DNA of 64,000 nucleotides from Symsagittifera roscoffensis (lineage: Eukaryota; Xenacoelomorpha; Acoela; Convolutidae). The notes beneath the pieces are model-generated. The model made no database searches, was not told where the DNA came from, and saw nothing but the letters and a program-made list of their open reading frames with translations. Where the stretch lies: NCBI RefSeq assembly GCF_963678635.1, contig NC_087068.1, forward strand, positions 35,037,436 through 35,101,435. The letters run 5' to 3'. Positions within the stretch are counted from its first letter, which is position 1. Every line of letters begins with the position of its first letter. This document shows, piece after piece, positions 22,433 to 31,643 of the stretch. The position numbers and the translations under genes were made by a program.

Positions 22433-23243
22433 ATAAATTGGCTACTGTATTGTGCTTTGTAATTTAATTGTTTTACATCTAGTAAATTTATTTTCAAGAG
22501 ATAGGAACAAAGAGATCATAAAAAGTTTATTAAGAAATTTCAATGGTAAAAACTTGTTAAAAATGAAACTAATTATGCATCTGGTAAATACTTTTATAGA
22601 ATTTTGTTAGAAAGATGGCAAAAAAATTAAACCAATTTTTGCAAGCATGTTAAAAACTTAACATTAATTTTTGCACCATGCAAAACCTTTTATAATTTTT
22701 TTTGCACACTTGTTAAAAAAATCAAAGAAAATCTCGCAAATTAAGAAAAATTTCATTAAATATTTTCGCATTTTAATGGATTTTCTTGCACATTTAATAA
22801 TTAAAGAGAATGAAAATCTTTGTTTTAATTTTGATCATAAAAAATCTCCTCTTTGCATGTATATTGATCAAAAATACTGGAAAAACAATGTATTAAGATA
22901 GGGAATAGCACTCAAAGTCAGCAATTATGAAAAATTTTTAGCATTAAATTAACAAATTTTTTACAATAAAATTTTGCAATTTTTGCATATGCATAAGAAA
23001 AAATAAGTTAAATTTTTGCATTTGTTTTCAAAAAAATCACGAAAAAACTTGCATCTAACACAAAAATTTGTTGAAAATTTTTGCACACTTGTTGAAAAAA
23101 CCAAAATAGTTTTTGCATCTTGTAAAAAAATTTAATTAAATTTTTGCAAACGTGATGAAAAAATAAAACCAAAATTTGCATCTTGCGAAAAAACTCTTGA
23201 TTTAAATAAAAACAATTTTGACAAGATTTTTATTAACAAATAT
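22433..23243. repeat. TTTTTGCA-type tandem repeat (element B)
   Basis: Same repeat as 14286-15030, including the solitary terminus word ATGTATTAAGATAGGGAATAG at about 22890. No gene seen. Confidence 0.55.
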
Positions 23244-23878
23244 TCAATTCTTAATAGAAAAATTGATACGCTCACTATTTAAGGTACCAAAACCATCAAT
23301 AAAACAATCAACAATTTTCAACAAGTCAGTCTCATACTTTGAGTTTTGAACTTTTCGAATCCTTTCCAAAAAATCTGATCCAAGAGTCTGAGTGGACGCA
23401 AGCTTCTGAGCAGAACTGAGATAATGTCTTTTGAATTTTTTTTGCAGCAGTCGTTTCTTTGCAACACTGGGTAATTTTTCCGGTGTTCTACATTTCAAGT
23501 TGTGTTCGACTGCACGATTCAATTGATTGAAATTTTCACCTCTTGATGAAATAATATTGAAATAAAATCTGTATTTGTATAAAGTATATATACAGTCAAC
23601 AATTTAATGAAATTTAGTGAAATGATATTTATCTAATCTTTGCAAAATCTGATCGAGCGATGATCCGATTAATACTAAGTGAAATTTGCAATTTTCCACT
23701 GGGCAGAATGATGAATGGTTAGATACACAGTAGTCTTGGGTAACAATAAATTTTTCATTAAAGTTTTCTGAGACAGAGATAAAAAAGAGATTTTGCATTG
23801 TTGTCCGAATAAAAAGTCACCGATCACTTGTTGAAAATGATTTTTATCTATATTTAATTGCTTATATAGTAGTTCCAT
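23244..23878 (-). pseudogene. Accessory protein acc3, element B copy
   Basis: An unrecognised protein of roughly 200 residues on the minus strand. It starts MELLYKQLNIDKNHFQQVIG, continues in other frames with SENFNEKFIVTQDYC, ENCKFHLVLIGSSLDQILQR, then KLASTQTLGSDFLERIRKVQ and KIVDCFIDGFGTLNSE. At least two frame changes are present (near 23800 and 23600). The C-terminal half (23522-23244) is open and is the most conserved part among four copies (15.1, 23.2, 33.8 and 36.2 kb). It shares a divergent promoter with acc4. Function unknown. Confidence 0.6.
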
Positions 23879-24055
23879 CACCTACGCAATGTCCATATTT
23901 GGATCATCACCTACTCATTATTCCATATGAGGTAATAATACCTTATATGGATTGTACAGTGAGTCATCTAGATTTCCTAATTTCTATAAATTTACAAATA
24001 TCATTATTTTGAAATATCTACTACTGATCAGTTGGTTCTGAATCTTAAATCAAAA
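23879..24055. promoter_or_regulatory. Divergent acc3/acc4 promoter with CArG boxes
   Basis: Two perfect CC(A/T)6GG boxes occur: CCATATTTGG at 23893-23902 and CCTTATATGG at 23941-23950. A near match CCATATGAGG is at 23923. CArG boxes bind SRF/MADS factors. The words cacctacgcaatgtcc resemble the repeat in the 20.5-kb promoter. The second copy of this region (36800-36970) keeps CCATATTTGG. Confidence 0.55.
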
Positions 24056-24593
24056 ATGTATTCACGAAAAGATATCCTTCCCAACTATATTGAATTTGCT
24101 AAGAACCAAAAAAGGATTGGGAGATTTTCTTGGTCCCAAAAACCCTACAACGGAAAAATTTACTTTGAACCTTGCTTCCAATTGCTAAAAAAAATGAATC
24201 TGGACAAATCGAAAAAACCCAGCAAGTCTATCTTGGTGAAAAAGAAGGGGAAAGGATATTACCAATACGGAATAATGTTATTCACGATGCTGAAAACCTT
24301 GGACTCGTTCCTGTATGGAACCCTATTCTGACAAAGACTCAACCATGGAGCAGGAACTTGCGAACTGTCATGCGGTGTATGACGTAGCAACATACAAGAA
24401 GAGAAGGGTGTGTGTCACAATCAAGAAGTACAGTGTGAACAAGGCACCCTACATTCAGATTCGACTCTTCACTGCAAAGGAGAACGAAGTCTTGAAGCAA
24501 GTTGCCTATGTCAACTATACTTTGAAAAAATTCAAAGAACTTGCCCAAGTCTTGGGAGATTTTATGTTTGTTGAGAACTGTAATGTTCAATAA
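24056..24593 (+). pseudogene. Accessory protein acc4 with PC4-like C-terminus, element B copy
   Basis: It starts MYSRKDILPNYIEFAKNQ, with RIGRFSWSQKPYNGKI and FEPCFQLLKK. It then moves -1 at an A8 tract (24187-24194) into KNESGQIEKTQQVYL and IRNNVIHDAENLGLVP. The last 60 residues (RRVCVTIKKYSVNKAPYIQI, then YVNYTLKKFKELAQVL) fit the PC4/Sub1 single-stranded DNA-binding fold: basic beta strands, a YIQIR strand and an amphipathic final helix. A second 1-nt loss near 24310 is specific to this copy. The first -1 break is shared with the copy at 36971. The PC4 assignment is from pattern only. Confidence 0.5.
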
Positions 24594-24687
24594 TTTTGTT
24601 GTTGAGTGATGTTATTATAGTAATGTAATTCAAATATTCATCTTCTTGAATCATTTTTTAAAACTTCTTTGAGCTGAGCAGTATGAG

Positions 24688-25233
24688 TTGGAACATTGGT
24701 TTTTCCAGAAATCTTGTTTTAAAGCTTCAAATGAAATTGGGACTTTTTCATATCATCCTACAAGAAAAGTCCCAGAAATTTTCACTAACAGTTTTGGAAT
24801 CTCAAAATTTACCAAAATTGCAAGAAAAGTCCCAGAAATTTTCACTAACAGTTTTGGAATCTCAAAATTCTTTCTCAATTTGAGTGGACTTTGCATAATG
24901 GAAGACGAAAAATTTTTCTAAGTTATTGTTCAGATATTAAAAAAAATAGATATTATACAGAATCAGAAATTTCTCAATTTGAGTGGACTTTGCATAATGG
25001 AAGACGAAAAATTTTTCTAAGTTATTGTTCAGATATTAAAAAAATAGATATTATAGAGTATCGTAGAAAAAGAAACACTTGGAAGAACAATCAGAATTTT
25101 CAGTTGGAAAAAAAGAGTATGATAATTTGGTTGATTTTATCCCCTCAGTTTTGTCTTATGTAGAAACATTCAAAAAAACTTGTCTCATTATTGACGAATG
25201 CACTGTAGAAAATGAACGTTCAGAAATTGAATG
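24688..25233 (+). pseudogene. Unrecognised Maverick protein with internal duplications and a -1 break
   Basis: The coding frame shows MEHWFFQKSCFKASNEIG, SYHPTRKVPEIFTNSFGIS, then SQFEWTLHNGRRKIFLSYC and IEYRRKRNTWKNNQNFQ. Two direct duplications interrupt it: a 60-base one (24761-24880, with ARKVPEIFTNSF twice) and a 100-base one (24872-25045, with LHNGRRKIF twice). At A AAA AAG (25109-25115) the frame moves -1 to EYDNLVDFIPSVLSYV and ends ENERSEIE. The stop overlaps the start of the next gene. Family unknown; its place before the core series suggests a conserved Maverick gene. Confidence 0.5.
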
Positions 25234-25619
25234 AAATTCTCAGAAATTTTGATTTGATAAAGCATGACTTTTCATCAAATACAAAAAGAAAAAATTACTT
25301 TCTTTGTACCTGTATTGTTTTGGACCCAAACATAAATTTGAAAGAAATGGACCAAAAATTTCCTTTTGAGGGTCTAATTGGATACGGAAATTCTTGTATG
25401 GATTACTTTTTTGCAAATTCAAAAATTTTCAGACTTCATGCAATTTTACATGATGCAGCTGGATCTGTGAATTCTACTACTTATAAGGGACCTGGTTATT
25501 GTTATGTTTTACCTAGATTTCCAAGTTCTTGTTTTCTTGGTCACGTGACTGGATTAATCTTCTGTTTATATGTTAAAATTTTTGCTTCATCAGTATATGC
25601 ATTGTTCGATTGTTTGTGA
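25212..25619 (+). CDS. Conserved Maverick protein of unknown function (135 residues)
   Basis: An intact frame starts MNVQKLNEILRNFDLIKHDF. Its striking part is LHDAAGSVNSTTYKGPGYCY followed by a Cys and LGHVTGLIFCLYVKIFASS, ending in a hydrophobic segment. The His-Asp and Gly-Pro-Gly-Tyr-Cys words recall phospholipase A2 loops, but their order is reversed relative to that family, so I do not call it one. It overlaps the end of the preceding gene by 22 bases in another frame. Possibly membrane-associated. Confidence 0.55.
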   Translation: MNVQKLNEILRNFDLIKHDFSSNTKRKNYFLCTCIVLDPNINLKEMDQKFPFEGLIGYGNSCMDYFFANSKIFRLHAILHDAAGSVNSTTYKGPGYCYVLPRFPSSCFLGHVTGLIFCLYVKIFASSVYALFDCL

Positions 25620-25655
25620 TTCTAACTAAAATTTTCAGCGAAAACAGTTACCATC

Positions 25656-26118
25656 ATGAGTCTAGTTGTTTTGGATATTGAGTGTATTGAAACAAAATAG
25701 TTAAGGAGTTTATCAAAATGGACAAACTGTGGGATATTCCTTTCTTCCTCCCAAAAAATTCAAAGCTACATCTCAGTCTGCTTAGTGTACGAAGCATCTT
25801 CATGGAATCAATTGGAACAGTGGCCATGAAAAATATACTGAGCTTGAAAAAATATTGAAAAAACTAAAAGCTCCAGAAACGGAGTTTTTTGCAAAAGGTT
25901 ATGAAAAATGTAAAATTCTGTCAGAAATTTTGGAAACAAAGGTTACAAACTTGGATGACTACGCATGTCCAAAAGTTCAGAATTTGATTTTCAAAGATGA
26001 AGAATATGATTGGAGGTGTAGTAACTACCCATTTTGTCATGCAAATACTCTTCACTGTGCAGAAAGAAAAGCATTTGCATACGGAACATGGACTCGATGT
26101 TTTTTTAATAAATTGTAA
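25656..26118 (+). pseudogene. Putative DEDD-type exonuclease of element B
   Basis: It begins MSLVVLDIECIETK, with a D-x-E pair as in exonuclease motif I. It continues in a shifted frame with the residues GVYQNGQTVGYSF and HLHGINWNSG, then FAKGYEKCKILSEILE and NLDDYACPKVQNL, ending AERKAFAYGTWTRC. Lesions are a stop and indel near 25698 and a TAG where a Trp would be expected near 25783. The D-x-E, Lys-Gly and Asn-Leu-Asp-Asp pattern fits a DnaQ/RNase H-like exonuclease, a role that would trim or proofread element DNA. That assignment is inference. A good donor (26115) and acceptor (26190-26191) could splice it in frame to the next gene. Confidence 0.45.
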
Positions 26119-26198
26119 ATTACCTTAATAATTTTGTTTTATCGTGTTTTTGAAATTTAAATGTTAGTCATTATCAATTTTTTCATTCCAGAGTTGAG

Positions 26199-26471
26199 AT
26201 GGGTGATGAATGTGACAAGCAATTAAATTTAGGAAAGTTTGTTTTTGATGAGGAGAATCATGAACGAAAATCTTGGAAGTTTTTTGGACGTACGTGTAAT
26301 AGATCTCTCTTAGTGTTTATGTGCCAATTTTTTGTCATAGTTTTAATACTAGCATGTGCAATCGTTCGAATAATGTTATCCACTACATGTGAAGAAACAA
26401 CTGTTTGGGTAGCAATTTTATCAAGTACAGTCGGTTATATTTTACCTTCTCCAAAGCTACGAATAAAATAA
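26199..26471 (+). CDS. Maverick small membrane protein (about 90 residues)
   Basis: It starts MGDECDKQLNLGKFVFDEEN. A first membrane helix LLVFMCQFFVIVLILACAI at residues about 46-64 is followed by a short loop CEETTVW and a second hydrophobic stretch ending GYILPSPKL. The ATG follows a TTTTTTCATTCCAG acceptor by 7 bases, and the 77-base intron before it keeps the frame of the exonuclease-like gene. At the 3-prime end a single missing base before the stop separates it from the ATPase frame, so it may be the head of the ATPase protein. Likely a membrane or virion protein. Confidence 0.55.
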   Translation: MGDECDKQLNLGKFVFDEENHERKSWKFFGRTCNRSLLVFMCQFFVIVLILACAIVRIMLSTTCEETTVWVAILSSTVGYILPSPKLRIK

Positions 26472-27325
26472 TTTCTACCAAAGAACGAGTTTTTATTTCG
26501 CTAGTTGGACCGAGTGGATCTGGAAAATCACATTTTATTTTTGATTGGTTAAAAATTGGTACATTTCAACCAAAGTTTGACAAAGTTTTTTATTTTTATC
26601 AACATTATCAGCCTCTTTATGGATAAATGCAAAGAAAAAACCTTAAGTTTATCCAAGGAGTTGACTTTGAACTGATTGAAAACCTTCCCAATAATGGAAC
26701 AGAATACCTGTTAATATTTGATGACTCTTGTGAATAAATTTCAAAATCTAAGCAGTTTATAAAAAATGCTACAGCTGGAAGACACAGGGGACTGAATACA
26801 ATATAAATTAAGCATAACTTGTTTCATCAAAGCAAATTGGAAAGAGATGTTGAGTTACAAAATACACATATAGTCCTTTTCAAGTCACCGAGAGATGTTT
26901 TACAAATCAATACATTAAGTCAACAACTAGGTCTAGGATCACAATTGAAAGAGTGGTATCAAGATGCAACATCTACTCCTTATGGTCATTTACTCATTGA
27001 TTTAACTCCAAAAACAGTTGATTCGCTAAGATATTGCACAAACAGTGGTTCAGTTCCATCAAAGTTTTATCTACCAGCAGGAACAGAAACTAAGTTTTTG
27101 GACGCTGAGCATACAATACGTCTCTATACTCCCAATATTTCAAACATTTTCCCAAAAACTTCAAAAACAATTCATCCTCCATTGTCCAAAAAGTTTCATT
27201 CAATTCCTCAGCGAATGTCTAGTAAACTTACTACGAGGCGAGCTAAAGGATCTTCGAAAAGTGGACGTAGTAAAATATCGACGAGAAATATCAGAACTCA
27301 CACGAAGAAGGACTTCACTGCATAA
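26462..27325 (+). pseudogene. FtsK/HerA-type DNA packaging ATPase (three in-frame TAA)
   Basis: It would pump element DNA into the capsid. Walker A GPSGSGKSHF is at 26507-26536 and Walker B is TEYLLIFDDSCE at about 26700-26734. Further landmarks are TAGRHRGLNTI, LQNTHIVLFKSPRDVLQIN, LKEWYQDATSTPYGHLLIDL and a basic Ser/Arg-rich tail (RRAKGSSKSGRSKIS). Stops TAA occur at 26624, 26735 and 26804, all in one frame and all single-base changes from plausible sense codons. The 26819-27325 part is open. The start is unclear: the preceding membrane-protein frame differs by only one base. It sits at the usual place before integrase and capsid genes. Confidence 0.85.
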
Positions 27326-27408
27326 AAGGAGAACTATTTTGAGCTCGCCAAAAGGCTTACAATTAATATATGTTATAACTCCTTTTGTCATTAAAAAATT
27401 GACGTAGT

Positions 27409-27819
27409 ATGGATCAGTTTGTTCTAATTCCTTACTCAATTTATCAATCACAAAGCACACTTCCAAAAAAACCAAAATTGGAAAAAAAGCAAGAAAAAGA
27501 GGAGATTGTACCAAAAAATTTTGATTCTATTTACAGTGCTGTAAATGCAAAGTTGAAAACGAGTAACAATAAGCACCTAATTGATTTAATTTTGAATTCT
27601 CCTAGAATTAGACTAAGTCAGTCAGAAAACATCATATTAGATAATCGAGACACAAAATAATCAATTGTAGACTTTGTGTGTGCACTAAAGCGAAAAAATA
27701 CCGACTTTCCCGATATTTACTTTACCATTTTGGAAGCAACTCAAATTCCACCTAAACTTGTTGCCAACAAGAATGCCAAAGCGAAAGACAGAGGAACTTG
27801 GATCCCTTTGAAAATCTGA
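27409..27819 (+). pseudogene. Conserved Maverick protein upstream of integrase (one TAA)
   Basis: A 136-codon frame starts MDQFVLIPYSIYQSQSTLPK. It has a Lys/Glu-rich linker, FDSIYSAVNAKLKTSNNKHL, SPRIRLSQSENIILDN, then TAA at 27658 (CAA is the likely origin). The same frame continues with IVDFVCALKRKNTDFPDIYF and ends AKDRGTWIPLKI at 27819. Length and position fit a protein commonly found between the ATPase and integrase genes of nematode Mavericks, function not assigned. A GTAAGT word follows 4 bases after the stop, so splicing to the integrase is possible. Confidence 0.55.
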
Positions 27820-27838
27820 AAAGGTAAGTCTGAACAGA

Positions 27839-28713
27839 TTGTATTCTTGGGGTAGAGCTGCGTACGGTTCTGTGCGAAACTTGAGTAAAGCAAGCGGATT
27901 GTCAAAAAAGAAAGTAGAACAGTTTTTACAAACCAAGACATCGTATACAAACTTTGGTCCCCCAATCAGACGTTTTCGAAGGCTTCAAGCATTTTCAAAA
28001 TATATAAATGAAATTTGGTGTATGGATTTGGCATTTGTGGACAAACTAGCGAGTCAAAACAAGGGAGTCAAATATTTATTGGTTGCTGTTGATCTTTTTT
28101 CGCGATTTGTCAGAGTTCAAACAATGAAAACTAAATATGCCAAAGACACTTTGCAAGCTTTCAAAAAAATGATTTCTCGAAAAAACACTCCTGAAAAGCT
28201 TTGGGTTGATAAAGGAACGGAATATGGAGGAACTTTCAAAAAATTTTGCAAGGAAAAAAGCATTGAAGTTTACTCAACCATGAGGGAAACAAAAGCTGCA
28301 TTTACAGAGAGAGCCATTCAATCATTAAAACACATTATTTACCGCTACATAGAAGATCATGGTGAAAAATTCATTAACAAATTGCCGCAATTTGTGTCTA
28401 CAATGAATTGTCGCATCAATAGATCTATTGGGAAATCACCTAGAGATGTCAAAAATACTGATTTCCTCTCAATTTTGTACAAGAAACCTCTAACAAGGTA
28501 TAAGAAACTAAAATTCAAAGTTGGAGACAGAGTGAGAATTTCAAAGAATGATATTTCGTTCCTAAAAGGATATAAACCACAATTTACAGATGAAATTTTG
28601 AAATTTCGGCAGTCTCTATAAAAAAGCCTCCAACATACATCATCAAAGACCTCGACCAGGAGGAAATTCTTGGAAAATTTTATGGAAAAGAGCTTAGAAA
28701 ATGTTCTGATTAA
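27839..28713 (+). pseudogene. int: Retroviral-type integrase (DDE) of element B
   Basis: It would insert element DNA with the 6-bp duplication. The N-terminal part has SVRNLSKASGLSKKKVEQFL, a small helical DNA-binding segment. The core has the D,D,E triad: Asp in WCMDLAFVDKL (about 28020), Asp in LWVDKGTEYGG (28198-28230) and Glu in ETKAAFTERAIQSLKH (about 28290-28335). The C-terminal SH3-like part is KLKFKVGDRVRISK. At about 28600 a T-run is one base short, giving an early stop at 28619; the other frame runs on to GKFYGKELRKCSD and TAA at 28711. No ATG is seen at the start, so an upstream exon is likely. Confidence 0.85.
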
Positions 28714-28755
28714 AGGTAACTCATTTTTAAACTAAATTTTTACCGATCAGTTGTC

Positions 28756-29562
28756 ATGGATTCTTTCACTATTGAGTTGGTTTCCAACGCTTCTTTTAAT
28801 TGTTATCCGAATAATAGTCTTAGTTCTTTTACAAGTTTTCTACCCGAACAAATACATTTGAAAGGTGAATGGGAGGTTGCTATTTCAGAAATCTCATACC
28901 CTTCTTTGTACCAAAATGTTACAGAGGGAAACTTTACATTCGTAGATGGAAGAGAAAGTTCTGAGGAGAAAAGAAAGATTGTACCGATGAACATTGCACC
29001 AGGATTGTATCCAAGTATTGTTGATATAGTTTTAACCATGAACAACAAAAATCGAGAACGTCTAGGAGCTCAAGTTTTTGAATACAACGGAATCTATGTA
29101 TCAGTAGATAAAATTACACAAAAAGTTGCTGTTCATTTACCTGAGAGTCAATCAGTGTTTATAATTCAGAGTGCTGATTTGAGCCACATTTTTGGTTGTG
29201 ATTTAGAACAAAATCAAACAGGGGTTATAATGAAAGGAATAGGTCCACATTATCCTCAGTATTCTTACGACATTATAAGAATACATTCCCTAATGGTATA
29301 CAGTGATCTTATAGAATATAACATAGTTGGTGATACAAAAACTCCCTTATTGCGTTGTATTCCATTTATCTCCAAAGTGAAGAGTGGAGATATAATTTCT
29401 ACAGGACAGTACATGAAATATCAATTCTTTACAAATTTACAGTTTAAAAAGCTGTTGAAAAATTCTTTCCATAGTATCAAGATAGAATTAAGAGATAGTA
29501 CAGGCGAAAAAATTCCTTTTGTGTCTGTAGGAATCACTCGAGTTGTTCTCTTGTTCCGCTAG
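28756..29562 (+). CDS. Minor capsid (penton) protein, intact, 268 residues
   Basis: It starts MDSFTIELVSNASFNCYPNN. The family pattern is clear: SSFTSFLPEQIHLKGEWEVA, ISEISYPSLYQNV, GLYPSIVDIVLTMNN, then DLIEYNIVGDTKTPLLRCIP and the ending GITRVVLLFR. This is the single jelly-roll vertex protein of Polintons, comparable in role to adenovirus penton base, forming capsid vertices together with the double jelly-roll major capsid protein. Length is usual for the family. It is one of the few core genes here without a lesion. It follows the integrase by about 40 bases and precedes the basic pVI-like protein. Confidence 0.85.
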   Translation: MDSFTIELVSNASFNCYPNNSLSSFTSFLPEQIHLKGEWEVAISEISYPSLYQNVTEGNFTFVDGRESSEEKRKIVPMNIAPGLYPSIVDIVLTMNNKNRERLGAQVFEYNGIYVSVDKITQKVAVHLPESQSVFIIQSADLSHIFGCDLEQNQTGVIMKGIGPHYPQYSYDIIRIHSLMVYSDLIEYNIVGDTKTPLLRCIPFISKVKSGDIISTGQYMKYQFFTNLQFKKLLKNSFHSIKIELRDSTGEKIPFVSVGITRVVLLFR

Positions 29563-29600
29563 ATTTCGAATAATCATTTTTAATTTAAACTTCATACGGA

Positions 29601-29975
29601 ATGGTTGCTCAAAATTCAGCTGATTTCCCTATTTTTCGAGGACATGCAAGACAGCGTGGAAGAGGTTTTGGAGCTCTTGCACAAACTCTTGGGAGAACTG
29701 CAATCCCCTTTATTAAAAAATATATAGTCCCAGCTGCGAAAAGAATTGGGACAGATTTGTTTGAAATCGCTGCTCCAGAGATTGGGGAAGTTGTTAGTGG
29801 ACGTAAAAAATTCAAAACATTTGCAAAAGATGTGGGAACAAAAACAGTTCGGAAACAATTGGGAGGTGGAAAAAAGAAATCTAAGCGTAGAACAGCTAGA
29901 ACCAGATCCATTTCTCCAAAAAGTAGATCGAAAAACAGTCGCTCTCGCAAAGACATTTTTGACAATATAAAATGA
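29601..29975 (+). CDS. Basic pVI/core-like virion protein, 124 residues
   Basis: It starts MVAQNSADFPIFRGHARQRG and continues FGALAQTLGRTAIPFIKKYI, an amphipathic stretch, then GTDLFEIAAPEIGEVV and a very basic Ser/Arg/Lys tail (KKKSKRRTARTRSISPKSRS). The layout, an amphipathic N-terminal segment after a Gly-rich motif and a basic nucleic-acid-binding tail, resembles adenovirus pVI/pX-type cement or core proteins and the corresponding Polinton protein. Its TGA overlaps the ATG of the major capsid gene (ATGA). Intact. The homology is inferred from pattern and position. Confidence 0.65.
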   Translation: MVAQNSADFPIFRGHARQRGRGFGALAQTLGRTAIPFIKKYIVPAAKRIGTDLFEIAAPEIGEVVSGRKKFKTFAKDVGTKTVRKQLGGGKKKSKRRTARTRSISPKSRSKNSRSRKDIFDNIK

Positions 29976-31293
29976 GTGTAAACCAAAGACATTTTCGGTA
30001 CGGGGCTTTTACAAATTCTTCATTGGAGATTTTTGATAAAGTCCCAGTTTTGGAAACAATTATGTCATCTTTACACACAAGAAGTATTCCCCAGTACTTC
30101 TCTGGATGAAAGCAGTATTGAGTTTGAATTTGAAACGGATCGTAATCTCTACTTGGATATGCGTGATACCCATTTTAGCTTAAAGCTTCAACTATTCAAA
30201 GGAAGATTGTTTGATGCTTTCAAAAAAGAAAAAGCAGAACATAAAGCAAAATCGGAGGAAAATTCAGATGAGGAACCACAAACTTACTTAACTTATGTAA
30301 ACAATCTACTACATTCTCTAATCTCCAACTGTGAAGTTTATTTTAACAATACAATGGTTTACAATGCCAATGGATTATATCCTCATAAGGCACAGATATT
30401 GAACGAATTCAACTCGTCAGCAGTGAGTAATAAAGGAATTCTTGCTTGTCATGGATACAGTTTTGAAGAAAATCCTGATGCATTTGATATGCATCCATTC
30501 ACTGATAGAGCAAACTCCTTGGGAACAGGGATAACTTTTTCACTCTATGGGAGGCTCGCCATTGATTTGTTTACTTGCGAAAAACTGTTGCTACCAAATA
30601 CCAAAGTTCGAATTAAACTTATTCGAGCTAGACCTAATTTTTACATGTTATCTGATAATCCAAATGTCAGTCTGAAAATAGTTGATTGTTCGTTGCTTAC
30701 TAGAAAAATTTTAGTTGCTGAACATAATCATCAATACTTGCAATGGAATCTGGAAAGAGAACCTGCTCAATACAATTACGTGGAAACTATAGCAAGAACC
30801 TTTATCATTCCATCTCGTCAAAACCAATTTATACAAGAAAATATATTCAATAACGCTCCAATAAGAAGAGTAGCTGTTAGAATGAATACAAATTCAGCTG
30901 TTGCAGGTTCTTTTTATGAAAATCCTTTCAATTATCAACAATTTCATTTGATGAGAGCTTAGAATTATTCGGGGTGGAAGAGCAATTATTTCATTAGATA
31001 CAACTTCTCCTTGTCGATCCTATGTTACAACAATGAAAGCAATGCAGTTTAACGAAGATTTTCCAGCTCTTCCTATGGAAGATTTTCAAAATCACTATAT
31101 TCTAGTTTTCGACTTGACTTCACTACAGGATGCCGCTGAACACTTGCATTATCCAGAACTTAGTGGAGAAAGCTTGAGATTAGAAATGTTTTTTCAGTTT
31201 CCCTTGGAGCAAGTAACGAAAGTGATAGTCTTGGGAGAAAGACTATCAAATGTTCAAATTGACAAATTCGGAACAGTCGCTAAAAATGTTTAG
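29972..31293 (+). pseudogene. Major capsid protein, double jelly-roll (two frameshifts)
   Basis: It starts MSVNQRHFRYGAFTNSSLEI, overlapping the previous stop. The long middle frame to 30962 has SIEFEFETDRNLYLDMRDTH, NCEVYFNNTMVYNANGLYPH, FDMHPFTDRANSLGTG and YVETIARTFIIPSRQNQF. The C-terminal frame has VTTMKAMQFNEDFPALPMED, HYILVFDLTSLQDAAEHLHY and VTKVIVLGERLSNVQIDKFG, the strongly conserved end of Polinton major capsid proteins. One extra base in a C-run (30089-30092) and one indel at 30955-30962 break the gene; each half is otherwise open over hundreds of codons. It would build the icosahedral shell. Confidence 0.85.
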
Positions 31294-31335
31294 TTTTTTT
31301 GAGTTTTCAGGTTCCTATAAAAATATTGTAGCTTT

Positions 31336-31643
31336 TTGGGACTTTTCATTGTGATTGTCTCTGTACTATATATTTTGTTTTTCTTCAGACCTAAATCTCC
31401 AGAAAAAGCAGCTAATGAATGCTGTTTAATTGAAAACCCAAGACATTTCTTCAACCTAGACTGTAAATCAGTGTTCAACAAATTTTGTCCAGTTCACAAG
31501 TTTTGTGTATGGGACTTTGTTGATTCAGTACCTAAATGCGAGTAAGTCAATAACTTTAGGATTTTCCATCCTAAATTTCAATATCATACTTTCTATTTCT
31601 TTGTTTTAGATGTAAATCAGCTAACATTTGCGAAAATGGATAA
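31336..31643 (+). CDS. Small Cys-rich membrane-anchored protein, two exons
   Basis: Exon 1 (to 31541, donor GTAAGT) gives a signal-anchor helix LFIVIVSVLYILFFFRPKS and a Cys-rich part NECCLIENPRHFFNLDC and CPVHKFCVWDFVDSVPKC. Exon 2 (31610-31643, after TTGTTTTAG) adds ECKSANICENG and a TAA. The stop overlaps the ATG of the protease gene by 8 bases in another frame. Ten Cys in about 60 residues suggest a disulfide-bonded extracellular or lumenal domain. No in-frame ATG is seen upstream; a TTTTCAG acceptor at 31304-31310 suggests a further 5-prime exon. Family not recognised. Confidence 0.5.

Noticed and set aside
25212-25619. Phospholipase A2 assignment
   Set aside because: The Gly-Pro-Gly and His-Asp words are in the wrong order and the Cys pattern does not fit.
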